Assembly: GCA_016789785.1 (NCBI GenBank)
Contig: JAEUQE010000088.1
Location: 1 to 31,567, forward strand
Source of the DNA: Bryobacterales bacterium
Lineage (GTDB): Bacteria > Acidobacteriota > Terriglobia > Bryobacterales > Bryobacteraceae
Direction: 5' to 3'
Length of the DNA stretch: 31,567 nt
In this document: positions 1 to 7,739 of the stretch, one piece after another
How the letters are laid out: each line of letters begins with the position of its first letter
Position numbering within the stretch: the stretch's first letter is position 1
Translations under genes and position numbers: made by a program
Notes under the pieces: model-generated
What the model was told of the DNA's origin: nothing
The model's input: only the letters and a program-made list of their open reading frames with translations
Database searches by the model: none

Positions 1-53
1 CTTCGGTGGCTCGAACGCACTCTTTTGCTCTCCACGAGTTTCTGAATCGCTTA

Positions 54-69
54 ACCACGCGCGCGTGGT
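54..69. repeat. Perfect 16-base palindrome at the broken 5' end of rtcA
   Basis: ACCACGCGCGCGTGGT reads the same on both strands. It sits 3 bases before the first in-frame ATG (73) of the rtcA remnant, exactly where the rtcA frame becomes unreadable. It may mark a small insertion, a recombination scar or a protein-binding site. What it does is unknown. Confidence 0.6.
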
Positions 70-72
70 GGG

Positions 73-693
73 ATGCTGGCTAAGAGCTTCGTTCCTGTCC
101 TCGCCAGGATGGGCGTACGCCTGCATCTGCGGATGGATCGCTACGGGTTCTATCCGGCGGGTGGCGGGCGCATCGTGGTGACCGTGGAGCCGTGTCCGAA
201 GCCGGATGCGCTACGCATGGTGGAGCGTCCCGCGATCACGCACCGGCGGGCGCGCGTAGTGCTCGCAAACCTGCGTAAGGACATCGGCAAGCGCGAACTC
301 AGCCGCGTCTATCAGCGGCTGGGATGGGCTCGCGAGGATCTGCACCTCGAAGAGACCACGCAATCGGCGGGGCCCGGGAATGCCCTGATGCTCGAAGCCG
401 GCACCGCGGATCACACCGAGGTCGCGACGGCTTTCGGGCGCATCGGCACCCCCGCCGAGAACGTCGCCGATGAAGCGATCGACGAGATTCGGGAGTATCT
501 TGCTTCCGATGCCCCGGTCGGCATGCATCTCGCCGATCAGCTTCTGATTCCGATGGCGCTCGCCGGCGCTGGCGAGTTCCATGCGGTGAAGCTGACTGGG
601 CACACCGTCACCAACATCGACACGATCCAGCAGTTTCTTCCTGTGCGATTCACCACAAGCGAACAGGGCCGGGGCTGGCGGGTCGCACTGTAG
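73..693 (+). pseudogene. rtcA: RNA 3'-terminal phosphate cyclase, C-terminal part (5' end broken)
   Basis: The 206 residues match the C-terminal three fifths of the RtcA family, which is usually about 340 residues. RtcA enzymes use ATP to convert an RNA 3'-phosphate to a 2',3'-cyclic phosphate in the cytoplasm. Visible family hallmarks are GFYPAGGG (about residues 25-32), QSAGPGN, HLADQLLIPMALAGAGEF and TNI...FLPVRF near the C-terminus. The N-terminal domain is missing from this frame, which has stops at 43-45 and 52-54. Bases 1-53 hint at a frameshifted continuation: GGSNA in frame 2 and ALHEFLNR in frame 3 resemble the family's GGT-N-x-APP-x-DFL stretch. I therefore read it as a decayed or frameshifted gene whose start lies outside the window. 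An assembly indel could give the same picture. An internal start at 73 would make a protein without half of its fold. Confidence 0.8.
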
Positions 694-695
694 CT

Positions 696-766
696 CTTCG
701 AATGCGCCGGGATGGGCACCGGCGCTGCTCTGCATTTCCACTTGCACCGTGCCCACTTGTATTGCG
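696..766 (+). repeat. Spacer repeat, copy 1 (resembles 1050-1120)
   Basis: Aligned by eye, this stretch and 1050-1120 share most bases with two single-base gaps, including CACCGTGC and ACTTGTAT. Copy 2 ends exactly at the start codon of the DUF2157 gene, so copy 1 looks like a duplicated gene-upstream region that no longer has its gene. Confidence 0.6.
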
Positions 767-889
767 GGCGAGTTCCACGCGGTGAAGCTGACAGGGCACA
801 CCGTCACCAACATCGATACGATCCAGCAGTTTCTTCCCGTGCGTTTCACGATAGGCGAACAGGGCCGGGGCTGGCGCGTCGCACTGTAA
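767..889 (+). pseudogene. Tandem duplicate of the last 41 codons of rtcA, stop included
   Basis: Bases 767-889 align with 571-693 at a constant offset of 196 with no gaps. I count ten differences in 123 bases: seven synonymous third-position changes, two amino-acid changes (Thr to Ile and Ser to Gly near the end) and TAG to TAA. The fragment begins at GEFHAVKLTGH and ends at WRVAL, then stop. It has no start codon or body of its own. The synonymous bias suggests that the two sequences diverged while both encoded functional protein, so this may be the tail of a former paralogue or a recombined allele rather than a fresh duplication. Confidence 0.75.
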
Positions 890-941
890 TTGCTTCTGGC
901 GCGAAAGTGCCGTTTTTCGCTGACCACCACTCCCTGACGGC

Positions 942-961
942 CGGGGCCCGGCGAGGCCCCG
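942..961. other. GC-rich hairpin between the rtcA duplicate and the DUF2157 gene
   Basis: GGGGCC (943-948) pairs with GGCCCC (955-960) around a 6-base loop, with flanking C-G extension. There is no T-run after it, so it is not a canonical intrinsic terminator, although it lies downstream of the rtcA tail. Confidence 0.35.
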
Positions 962-1049
962 CCGGCAGATCTACACTTGGCACGGAGCCGAGGGTGGGAG
1001 CGAGCCGGTTGACGTCCCGGAGTCGTATATCGCGTGGAAGGCGGCTTTT

Positions 1050-1120
1050 CTCTGCATCGCCGGATGCGCAACCAGTGCCTTTCTGCGTCTCCACCTACAC
1101 CGTGCTAACTTGTATCTGCG
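1050..1120 (+). repeat. Spacer repeat, copy 2, directly upstream of the DUF2157 gene
   Basis: This is the partner of 696-766. It ends in CTTGTATCTGCG followed at once by the ATG at 1121, so it probably contains at least part of the leader or promoter of that gene. Confidence 0.6.
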
Positions 1121-2203
1121 ATGGCTGCTCCCTGGGAAAAAGCAATCGAGCGATGGCGCGAAGCGGGCCTGCTTGATTCATTAGCCGTCGAGCGCATCCG
1201 GGAATACGAAGCATCACGTGCAACCACACCCCGGCTTCGTTGGACCTCGATACTCGCGCTGAGCTTCGGCGGTCTGCTCCTCAGCGCGGGCATTCTGCTC
1301 TTCGTTGCCGCGCATTGGGACGAAATGACGCCATTCGCACGAATGGCGCTGATCATTGTGATTGTCGGCGCATTTCACGCGGGCGGCGCTGCGGTTCGCT
1401 TTCCCGCACTCGCCTCTACACTGCACGCCGTCGGCACGGTTGTGCTCGGCGGCGCGATCGCCATGGCGGGCCAGGTTTTCCACATGCAGGAACACTGGCC
1501 GTCCGCAGTGCTGCTGTGGGCACTGGGAGCATGGGCGGGAGTGTGGCTCTTGCGCGACTGGCCACAGATCACGCTGGCAGCACTGCTCACACCAGCATGG
1601 GTTTACTCCGAAGTCGGGGTGCGCAGTGGACACGGGGCTTTCGAATCCGCGACCTCGTTCTTCTTCCTCACTGCCATTGTCTACATGGCCGCGCCGGGAA
1701 CAGGCAATCCCCCTGGATGGCGGCGTGCGCTGGCGGTGATCGGCATGATCTCCGTGATTCCGGCGGCAGCCTCGCTCCTGTCGATGTATGGCCCGGCGAA
1801 GATCGTTTGGGGTTATCCCGCCTTGCTGGCGATCGTTCCCTGTCTCCTCGCCGTCTGGCTGCGTGGCAAACAGGCAGTGATGCTGATCCCATGGCTACTC
1901 TGGTGCGGAATGGTCATGTTCGTATGCAACCAAAAGGTTGAGATTCTCATCTACGCCCTCTATGCGATCGGATCCATCGTCATGATCCGCTGGGGCATGG
2001 TGGAAGCAAGGGCGGAACGCGTCAATCTCGGGATCGCGGGATTTGCCATCACGGTAATCGCGTTCTATTTCTCCAACGTGATGTCAGCGCTTGACCGCTC
2101 ACTCAGCCTGATTCTGTTGGGAGTGCTGTTCCTCGCTGGAGGCTGGCAGTTGGAGAGGCTGCGCCGCCGGTTACTCAGCCAGATTCGAGAGGCGGGCGCA
2201 TGA
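1121..2203 (+). CDS. DUF2157-family polytopic membrane protein
   Basis: This 360-residue protein has a short soluble N-terminus (about residues 1-40, charged and helical) followed by a series of hydrophobic helices to about residue 345, so it lies in the cytoplasmic membrane. The N-terminal pattern (W...AGL...), the first helix pair with VAAHWDEMTP, and the overall length fit the DUF2157 family, whose biochemical role is not known. It ends in a basic tail. Its stop overlaps the start of the next gene by four bases (ATGA at 2200-2203). DUF2157 proteins are commonly paired with GDYXXLXY-domain proteins, as here, so the two probably form one functional unit. Its start follows the duplicated spacer repeat directly. 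Confidence 0.85.
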   Translation: MAAPWEKAIERWREAGLLDSLAVERIREYEASRATTPRLRWTSILALSFGGLLLSAGILLFVAAHWDEMTPFARMALIIVIVGAFHAGGAAVRFPALASTLHAVGTVVLGGAIAMAGQVFHMQEHWPSAVLLWALGAWAGVWLLRDWPQITLAALLTPAWVYSEVGVRSGHGAFESATSFFFLTAIVYMAAPGTGNPPGWRRALAVIGMISVIPAAASLLSMYGPAKIVWGYPALLAIVPCLLAVWLRGKQAVMLIPWLLWCGMVMFVCNQKVEILIYALYAIGSIVMIRWGMVEARAERVNLGIAGFAITVIAFYFSNVMSALDRSLSLILLGVLFLAGGWQLERLRRRLLSQIREAGA

Positions 2204-2667
2204 AACGAGGTTTGATTCTTGCCGTCATTCAAGTGGTCCTGGTGCTGACCGTGACCGCGCAGTTTCTGTATGACCGTGCCACGCTGCCTCGCGTCTGGAC
2301 ACGGTCCGTGCCCCTGGATCCGTACATGCCCATCCGCGGCCGTTATGTCAGCTTGCGGCTCAAGGTGGAGGCCCAATGCTCCTCGCAGTTCTCGCCCGTC
2401 CCCGGCTGGGCGCTCTCCATTGAGAACGGCCAGTTGACCGCGCGCCGGACAGAGAAAGGCCGGCATCATGTCTGGGCCTTTCAAGGCGATTGTGTACTGG
2501 GAGAGGCCGTCCCGTTCTTCATCCCGCCGCAAATCCCCGATCCGTCACGCCGTGAACCCGGAGAAGAGCTTTGGGTCGAAGTGTCCGTTCCGAAAAACGG
2601 TCCGCCACGGCCGATTCAACTGGCCGTCAAGAAGGATGGGAAGCTTCAGCCGCTAAACATCCGATAG
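2200..2667 (+). CDS. GDYXXLXY-domain protein
   Basis: This is a 155-residue protein with one N-terminal membrane helix (about residues 4-22) and an extracytoplasmic domain. The motif GRYVSLRL at residues 47-54 is a variant of the family signature, with Arg for Asp and Leu for the final Tyr. It is translationally coupled to the DUF2157 gene through a four-base overlap. Its 3' end overlaps the convergent dgt gene by 15 bases (2653-2667), leaving no room for a dedicated terminator between them. Function is unknown; the association suggests an envelope accessory role together with DUF2157. Confidence 0.8.
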   Translation: MKRGLILAVIQVVLVLTVTAQFLYDRATLPRVWTRSVPLDPYMPIRGRYVSLRLKVEAQCSSQFSPVPGWALSIENGQLTARRTEKGRHHVWAFQGDCVLGEAVPFFIPPQIPDPSRREPGEELWVEVSVPKNGPPRPIQLAVKKDGKLQPLNIR

Positions 2668-3771
2668 GCTGTTCCAGACTTTCCAGAAATAGCCATCCGT
2701 CATGCCCGCAATATAGTCGCAGACCACGCGATGCGGCGCCTCGGTCTCTTCCTGCTCCTCATAGTTCGAAGGAAGACTGCCTGGGTGATCGAGATAGTAC
2801 TGAAACAGCCTCGCGATTGCATCGGTGGACCGCAGCCGTTCGCGCGCAAGCTCCTCGGCGCCATAAACATTTGCGTGCAGAAATGTTTTGAGCGCCGAAT
2901 TGAGACGCTGACCCTCTTCGGTGAAACACGCCACACGCGAGTGTGCGCGAATCTCATCCACGCTCGACAACCCCTCCGCCGCGGCGTAGGTGCCTTCAAT
3001 CAACGACGAACAAAGAATATCGATCAACCGGCGCAAGCACTCCAGATAGCGGATGCGCTCCGGCGCACCGGGATACTGGTACTCGATCTCCTCGCGCATC
3101 GCGCCAAAAGCAGGCACCGCGTCCGCCAGCGCCGCCGGATCGATGAGACCCGCCGACTGCGCGTCGTCGAGATCCGCGGTGTTGTAAGCGACCTCATCGG
3201 CCAGGTCGATGATCTGCGCTTCCAGTGGCGGCTTCGCCCCCGGCAGATACTCTCCGAGCGCGGAATCCTCGCCCGCCGCGAGATCGCGAGAGTGCTTCAC
3301 AATTCCCTCGCGAACCTCGAAGGTGAGATTCAATCCCGGAAACCGCGCATAACGCTGCTCGAAGATCTCGACAATCCGCAACGCGTGCAGGTTGTGATCG
3401 AAGCGGTCGCCGAAGCGCTGCATCTGATGGTTTAGTTCCATCTCACCTGCGTGCGCGAACGGAGGATGGCCGATGTCGTGCACCAGGGCGAGCGTCTCCG
3501 TCAGATCCTCATTGAGCTTCAACGCCGATGCCACCGTCCGTGCAATCTGCGAAACCTCCAGCGTGTGCGTCAGCCGGTTGCGGAAATGATCCGAATAGCT
3601 CTGCGCAAAGACCTGGGTCTTATTCTCCAGACGCCGGAACGCGCGCGCATGCACCACGCGGTCGCGATCCCGCTGGAAGTCATTCCGGTACTTGTGCGCA
3701 AACTCCGGATAGCGCCTGCCACGGCTCTGCTCCACGGGGAAACGGAGCTTGGCGAGTGCTTCTGGATTCAC
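2653..3771 (-). CDS. dgt: Deoxyguanosinetriphosphate triphosphohydrolase-like dNTPase
   Basis: The 372-residue HD-domain enzyme is expected to hydrolyse dNTPs to the nucleoside plus tripolyphosphate, adjusting nucleotide pools in the cytoplasm. Metal-binding residues are visible: His69 in NRLTHTLEV, then His98-Asp99 in ALVHDIGHPPFAHAGE. The N-terminal DFQRDRDRVVHARAFRRLENKTQV region is typical of the family. Length is close to the shorter bacterial dGTPase-like proteins. The start is GTG at 3771; the upstream TPR gene stops 18 bases earlier, which supports this start and cotranscription. The related hpt gene (purine salvage) lies further upstream on the same strand, so the run may partly serve nucleotide metabolism. 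Confidence 0.93.
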   Translation of the reverse strand: MNPEALAKLRFPVEQSRGRRYPEFAHKYRNDFQRDRDRVVHARAFRRLENKTQVFAQSYSDHFRNRLTHTLEVSQIARTVASALKLNEDLTETLALVHDIGHPPFAHAGEMELNHQMQRFGDRFDHNLHALRIVEIFEQRYARFPGLNLTFEVREGIVKHSRDLAAGEDSALGEYLPGAKPPLEAQIIDLADEVAYNTADLDDAQSAGLIDPAALADAVPAFGAMREEIEYQYPGAPERIRYLECLRRLIDILCSSLIEGTYAAAEGLSSVDEIRAHSRVACFTEEGQRLNSALKTFLHANVYGAEELARERLRSTDAIARLFQYYLDHPGSLPSNYEEQEETEAPHRVVCDYIAGMTDGYFWKVWNSLSDV

Positions 3772-3789
3772 AGATTCCTGAGAGGTGAC

Positions 3790-4503
3790 TTACCGCTGTT
3801 GCGACAACTCGCCAAGCACACCAACGGCGGCGCGGCTGACCGCTGGCCGGTCAACGTCCTTGAGCGACTCGACGAGCAAACGCGCTTCCTGCGGCTTGGT
3901 GCGAGCCAGCGCCTTGGCAAGAGAGATCTGCGCCTGCTCCTTGGAAACGAGTGCGGTCGGGCTGGCCACAAGCTGGCGCAACAAGGCTTCGGCATCACCT
4001 GCCTTGCCCTGTGCCTGATACAGCGTCGCAAGCGACAACCGGGCGAGGGAGACCATTTCCGCGTCGCTGGAGCCAGCTACTTCCTTGAAGCCAGCCTCGC
4101 ATTCTGCCAGTTTGCCCTGGTCACATGCGAGCGTGGCTGCGTTGAACCGTGCCAGCGCACCTTCGCGCGACCCCTTGTGCTTGTTGGCCACTTCCAGGAA
4201 CGCCTTTTCCGATGCCGCGTCCTTCTCAGTCTGCGTCTTGAAGGTCGGGCCACCCGTCGGGTTTTGCGCGGGGTCGCCAACGAAGCCGTCCACCACCATC
4301 GCCGCCTTCCGCAAGTCGTCCTGGCGGGAGGTGCGTTGGTAGTTCATGAAGCTCCAACCGGCGATGATCAGAACGAGCACCCCTCCGGCGATCAGACCAT
4401 ACTTTCGCACCATTTCTTTGTGCGAACCGAGGTACTGCACCGTATGGGTGAACTCCTCCTGCAACTTGTCATGCTTCAGCTTGTCACGTGTCTGCTTATC
4501 CAC
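3790..4503 (-). CDS. TPR membrane protein, YfgM/Tol-Pal-like
   Basis: This 237-residue protein has a basic cytoplasmic N-terminus (1-34), one membrane helix (about 35-53) and a long periplasmic part with Ala-rich tetratricopeptide-like helical pairs (about 100-235). That architecture fits the YfgM/AncA-type TPR_21 family, membrane-tethered chaperone-associated proteins that interact with the Sec translocon. Assignment to that exact family is inference. The start is GTG at 4503, with GAGG about nine bases upstream. It lies 18 bases before dgt and 46 bases after the sulfatase gene, all on the same strand. Confidence 0.75.
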   Translation of the reverse strand: MDKQTRDKLKHDKLQEEFTHTVQYLGSHKEMVRKYGLIAGGVLVLIIAGWSFMNYQRTSRQDDLRKAAMVVDGFVGDPAQNPTGGPTFKTQTEKDAASEKAFLEVANKHKGSREGALARFNAATLACDQGKLAECEAGFKEVAGSSDAEMVSLARLSLATLYQAQGKAGDAEALLRQLVASPTALVSKEQAQISLAKALARTKPQEARLLVESLKDVDRPAVSRAAVGVLGELSQQR

Positions 4504-4549
4504 TGATTGGAAACCTCAAAACCTTTAGGTTACCACGCGCGCCAAATCC

Positions 4550-5935
4550 TCAACCTGCCATGGGGTCCATGGTCCGTAGCTGCCAGGCATTCAGTTGCGC
4601 AGACAACTGCCGGATGCGCTGCGCCTGCGCGGGATCTCCCGCAAGATTCTTCGTTTCCCACGGGTCCTTCGCAACGTGGAACAACTGCAGTGTTTCCTTG
4701 CCACCCACCGTGTAGCGGATCAGCTTCCACTCGCGGTTGCGAATCGCCCGCTGAAACGTGCGATACGCGTAGAACATGCTCTCCCGGCCGCGCTCTTCCG
4801 GGTTGCGAACCGGCGCCAGCAGACTCTGTCCGTCCACCGTATCCGGCACCGCGATCCCCGCCAGTTCGCAGATGGTGGGAAAGATGTCGAACGTATAGAC
4901 AAAGGAATCCGACCGCCGGCCTTGCGGGATCGACGGACCGGCAAGCATAAGCGGCACACGCACGCTGTGATCGTAGACGTTCTGCTTCCCCATCAGCCCG
5001 TGCTGGCCCACCGCAAGCCCGTTATCGCCCGCGAAAATGATGTAGGTGTTGGAGGCGAACGGACTGCTCTCCACCGTATCCAGCACGCGGCCGATCTGCG
5101 CATCCACTTCGCTCACCATCGCGTAGTATCCGGCGATATGTTCGCGGACCACTTCCGGCGTGCGCGGAAACGGCGCGAGCATCTCGTCGCGCACCTTCAA
5201 CTCGCCGTTGTCGAACGGATGCTCCGCAAGAAAGTTCGGCGGCAGCTTGATCTTCTCCGGCTTGTAGAGATCCGTGAACTGCTTCGGAGCCATGCGCGGA
5301 TCATGCGGCGACGTGAACGGACAGTACAGCAGGAATGGATCGTTGCCATTCTGCTTGCGTAGGAACTCGATGGCCGTATCGGCGAAGAGTTCACTGGCGA
5401 ACTTCCCGCTGGGCCGGATCCGGTCCTTCGGGTAGGCGCCCGTGGGATCGAAATCCTGCACGGGCATCTTCAACTGGTCGCCCATGCCCCCGAAAAAGAT
5501 GTTCCCGCCATCCTGAAAACAGCGCTGAAACAGCTTCGGCCCGTTGTGCCATTTGCCCGTGGCGAAGGTCTTGTATCCGTTCTTGCCCATCAGTTCCGGC
5601 AGCAGATGATAGGGGCCCGGCGCCGACTTCTCCCCTGGTGTGGATCCCGTATTGCGCGCTGCCCGGAACAGCGATTGCCCCGTCATCAGCATCGCCCGGC
5701 TCGGCACGCACACCGCGCCTTGCGTGCCGCCCATGATCGACGCGTGCGTGAACGCGACTCCGCGCTTGGCCAGCCGGTCCAGATTGGGCGTGTGCACCTC
5801 GCTGTTGCCGAGCGCGCGGATGGTGGAGAAGCGCTGGTCATCGGTGAACAGGATGACGAAATTCGGCCGCTTGCGGCTCTCCTGTGCGAGCGCCGGCAGT
5901 GCGCCCATGCCTTGCAGGAAGTTACGTCGGAGCAT
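4550..5935 (-). CDS. Cys-type sulfatase, probable Tat export
   Basis: A 461-residue member of the type I (alkaline-phosphatase fold) sulfatases, which hydrolyse sulfate esters of sugars or other organics. The active-site motif CVPSR...TG begins at Cys76, the residue that a maturase converts to formylglycine, with Arg80. Other metal ligands and fold markers are TDDQ (31-34), the HTPNLDRLAKRGV stretch, SPHDP and AGDNG near the middle, and GKQNVYDHSVRVPLML. The N-terminus MLRRNFLQGMGALPALA is a short twin-arginine leader, suggesting Tat export. No formylglycine-generating enzyme or anSME gene is adjacent. It lies 28 bases after the MutS-like gene. The substrate cannot be told from sequence. Confidence 0.93.
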   Translation of the reverse strand: MLRRNFLQGMGALPALAQESRKRPNFVILFTDDQRFSTIRALGNSEVHTPNLDRLAKRGVAFTHASIMGGTQGAVCVPSRAMLMTGQSLFRAARNTGSTPGEKSAPGPYHLLPELMGKNGYKTFATGKWHNGPKLFQRCFQDGGNIFFGGMGDQLKMPVQDFDPTGAYPKDRIRPSGKFASELFADTAIEFLRKQNGNDPFLLYCPFTSPHDPRMAPKQFTDLYKPEKIKLPPNFLAEHPFDNGELKVRDEMLAPFPRTPEVVREHIAGYYAMVSEVDAQIGRVLDTVESSPFASNTYIIFAGDNGLAVGQHGLMGKQNVYDHSVRVPLMLAGPSIPQGRRSDSFVYTFDIFPTICELAGIAVPDTVDGQSLLAPVRNPEERGRESMFYAYRTFQRAIRNREWKLIRYTVGGKETLQLFHVAKDPWETKNLAGDPAQAQRIRQLSAQLNAWQLRTMDPMAG

Positions 5936-5963
5936 GTCGCCCTATCTTAATCCGTATGCGGGT

Positions 5964-7739
5964 TCAAACGTCGAGACCGATGGATCGCATCAGTTCCAGC
6001 GCATTGCTCTTCCGCACAACGCCCGGCCGCAAAGTGTAATCGAAGCGGAGCTGGCCGTTCTCCAGGTGATCCTCGAAGTGCACATTCACCGCGCTCGATC
6101 CGAGCGTTTCCGCAATCGCCGTCAGCGCGAGATCGTGCGTCGTGATCAGCCCAACGGCCTCGCGCGCCAGCAGTTCCTTCAGAATCCCTTCGGCCCCGAT
6201 CCGCCGGTCGTGCGAGTTCGTGCCCGCCAGCAACTCATCCAGCAGAAAAAGTACCCTTGTCCCGCCGCCGGTGAGATCAAGAATCTTCCGCAGACGCACA
6301 ATCTCGGCATAGAAGCGCGAGGCGCCTTCCTGCAACGAGTCCGTGACGCGGATCGCGGCTCCTACCGCCAGCGGACACAGCCGTAGCGACTTCGCACGCA
6401 CCGGCAATCCGGCCATCGCCAGCACGACGTTCACGCCAATCGTGCGCAGATACGTGCTCTTGCCCGACATGTTCGATCCGCTCACCACAAGCATGCGCCG
6501 CTCCGCATCCAGCTTCACGCTGTTACGCACACAGCGGCCTTCGGGCAGCAGCGGGTGGCCGAGATCTTCGCCGTCGATCACCGTCTGATGATCGAAGACC
6601 GGAAACGGATCGCCTGGATGTTCGTAGGTGTAGCCGGCGAACGAAGAGATCGCTTCGAACTCGCTCAACGTATCGAGCCAGCGGCGAATGTCGCTGCCGT
6701 TGGCGGCACGCCACCGTTCCACCGCGAAGGCGAGATGCGTTGCATAGAGCAGCGGCGGACCCAGTACGCGCATCACGATGTTGTCCCTGGAATCGAGCAA
6801 CTCGGCGAGCCGGTGCAAACGGCGGATATGCCGCGAAGGCGGCACGCCATTGCTCGAAAGGGCTTGCTTCAACGCGCTCAACCGCGGCGATTCGAATTCG
6901 CGGGATTCGATGCGCACCAGAAGTTCGGAAAGCAGCTCGAGATCGTGAACCGCCTCATCCACGCGCGTGATCACCGCAAGCACCCGCGGGCGCAGCCAGT
7001 AGCCAAAGCCGGCGACCGCGACGAGCATCAGCGCGAAGACGGACACCAAGCCCGTTTTGAGCATCACGAAGAACGACACAGCTACCAGGAGTGAGAGTGC
7101 CCCTGCCATCCATTGCAGCTTCGCCGTGTCGAGCAGGGCGGGCGATTCCCCCCATTCCACCAGACGCTTCGAATCCACCGCCTCGCGCACATCCTCGCCG
7201 AGAACGAAGATCTCCTCTCGAAGGTCGATGGCCGGCCGAAGTTCTTCCACGGCGCGCTGTCTTGCCATGATCTGGTCACTGCTTGACGGCGCGAGAAGAC
7301 ACCCGGCAAGCCAGTCCTCGCCGCCGCTCGTGCGCGCCTGATTCAGGAGTTCGAACAGGCTTCCTTTTCCGAACAGATCAAGGTCGCCCGAGTAAGGATG
7401 CGCGGCGCTGGCGAAACGAAGCCCGCATTCTCCCGTGCCGGCCCATCGGTGCTCCAGTCTCGCGATGCCGCGCTCATAGAATTGAGCCGCGCGCTGCGCG
7501 AGTGTCCGCTTGCGCAGGATCCGCTCATGCCGGATCATCAACACTGCGAACCCAACCACCGGCGCGGCAAGCCACCACGGGCTGATGCGATGCGCCGAAA
7601 ACGCCTGCCACGCGATCGCCGCCGCCGCGATGCCCAGCAGAAGACGGATGTTGCCGGTCGTAATGTGCTGCGCGTCCAGCGCCTGTATGCGAACGCGCCG
7701 GTCCGCCAAGCGCTGCCTGTACTCTTCACCTGCCGCCAA
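5964..7739 (-). CDS. Membrane-anchored MutS-like ATPase
   Basis: This 591-residue protein carries the MutS C-terminal ATPase domain: Walker A GSNMSGKST (about 421-429), Walker B with LFLLDELLAGTN (about 497-508), and the TTHD switch (about 533-536). A reduced lever/core region precedes it, but the mismatch-recognition and connector domains of MutS are absent. Hydrophobic stretches at about 33-69 and 210-250 predict two membrane hairpins, so it is anchored in the membrane and is unlikely to be the mismatch-repair MutS. The start is TTG at 7739, supported by GAGGA about seven bases upstream; it overlaps the end of the hydrolase gene by 14 bases. The family is known by sequence as MutS-related proteins, without a clear function. 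Confidence 0.88.
   Translation of the reverse strand: MAAGEEYRQRLADRRVRIQALDAQHITTGNIRLLLGIAAAAIAWQAFSAHRISPWWLAAPVVGFAVLMIRHERILRKRTLAQRAAQFYERGIARLEHRWAGTGECGLRFASAAHPYSGDLDLFGKGSLFELLNQARTSGGEDWLAGCLLAPSSSDQIMARQRAVEELRPAIDLREEIFVLGEDVREAVDSKRLVEWGESPALLDTAKLQWMAGALSLLVAVSFFVMLKTGLVSVFALMLVAVAGFGYWLRPRVLAVITRVDEAVHDLELLSELLVRIESREFESPRLSALKQALSSNGVPPSRHIRRLHRLAELLDSRDNIVMRVLGPPLLYATHLAFAVERWRAANGSDIRRWLDTLSEFEAISSFAGYTYEHPGDPFPVFDHQTVIDGEDLGHPLLPEGRCVRNSVKLDAERRMLVVSGSNMSGKSTYLRTIGVNVVLAMAGLPVRAKSLRLCPLAVGAAIRVTDSLQEGASRFYAEIVRLRKILDLTGGGTRVLFLLDELLAGTNSHDRRIGAEGILKELLAREAVGLITTHDLALTAIAETLGSSAVNVHFEDHLENGQLRFDYTLRPGVVRKSNALELMRSIGLDV

Larger units (their letters stand above)
694..1120. 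other. Gene-poor stretch built of duplicated rtcA tail and spacer
   Basis: No intact gene is seen on either strand. It holds a spacer (about 696-766), a second copy of the rtcA tail (767-889), about 160 bases of unique sequence (890-1049) with a GC-rich hairpin, and a second spacer copy (about 1050-1120) that abuts the ATG of the next gene. The longer reading frames across it are by-products of the duplication. Confidence 0.7.

Noticed and set aside
1009..1037. Sigma-70 promoter from TTGACG to TATATC upstream of the DUF2157 gene
   Set aside because: The spacing between the two hexamers is only about 11 bases, too short for a working promoter.
211..1071. Minus-strand frame of 286 codons across rtcA and its duplicate
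   Set aside because: It is antisense to rtcA, has no family features, and its repeated peptide (YSATRQPRPCS) only mirrors the duplicated DNA.
3451..4506. Plus-strand frame of 351 codons opposite dgt and the TPR gene
   Set aside because: Antisense shadow of two well-supported genes, with no family motif.
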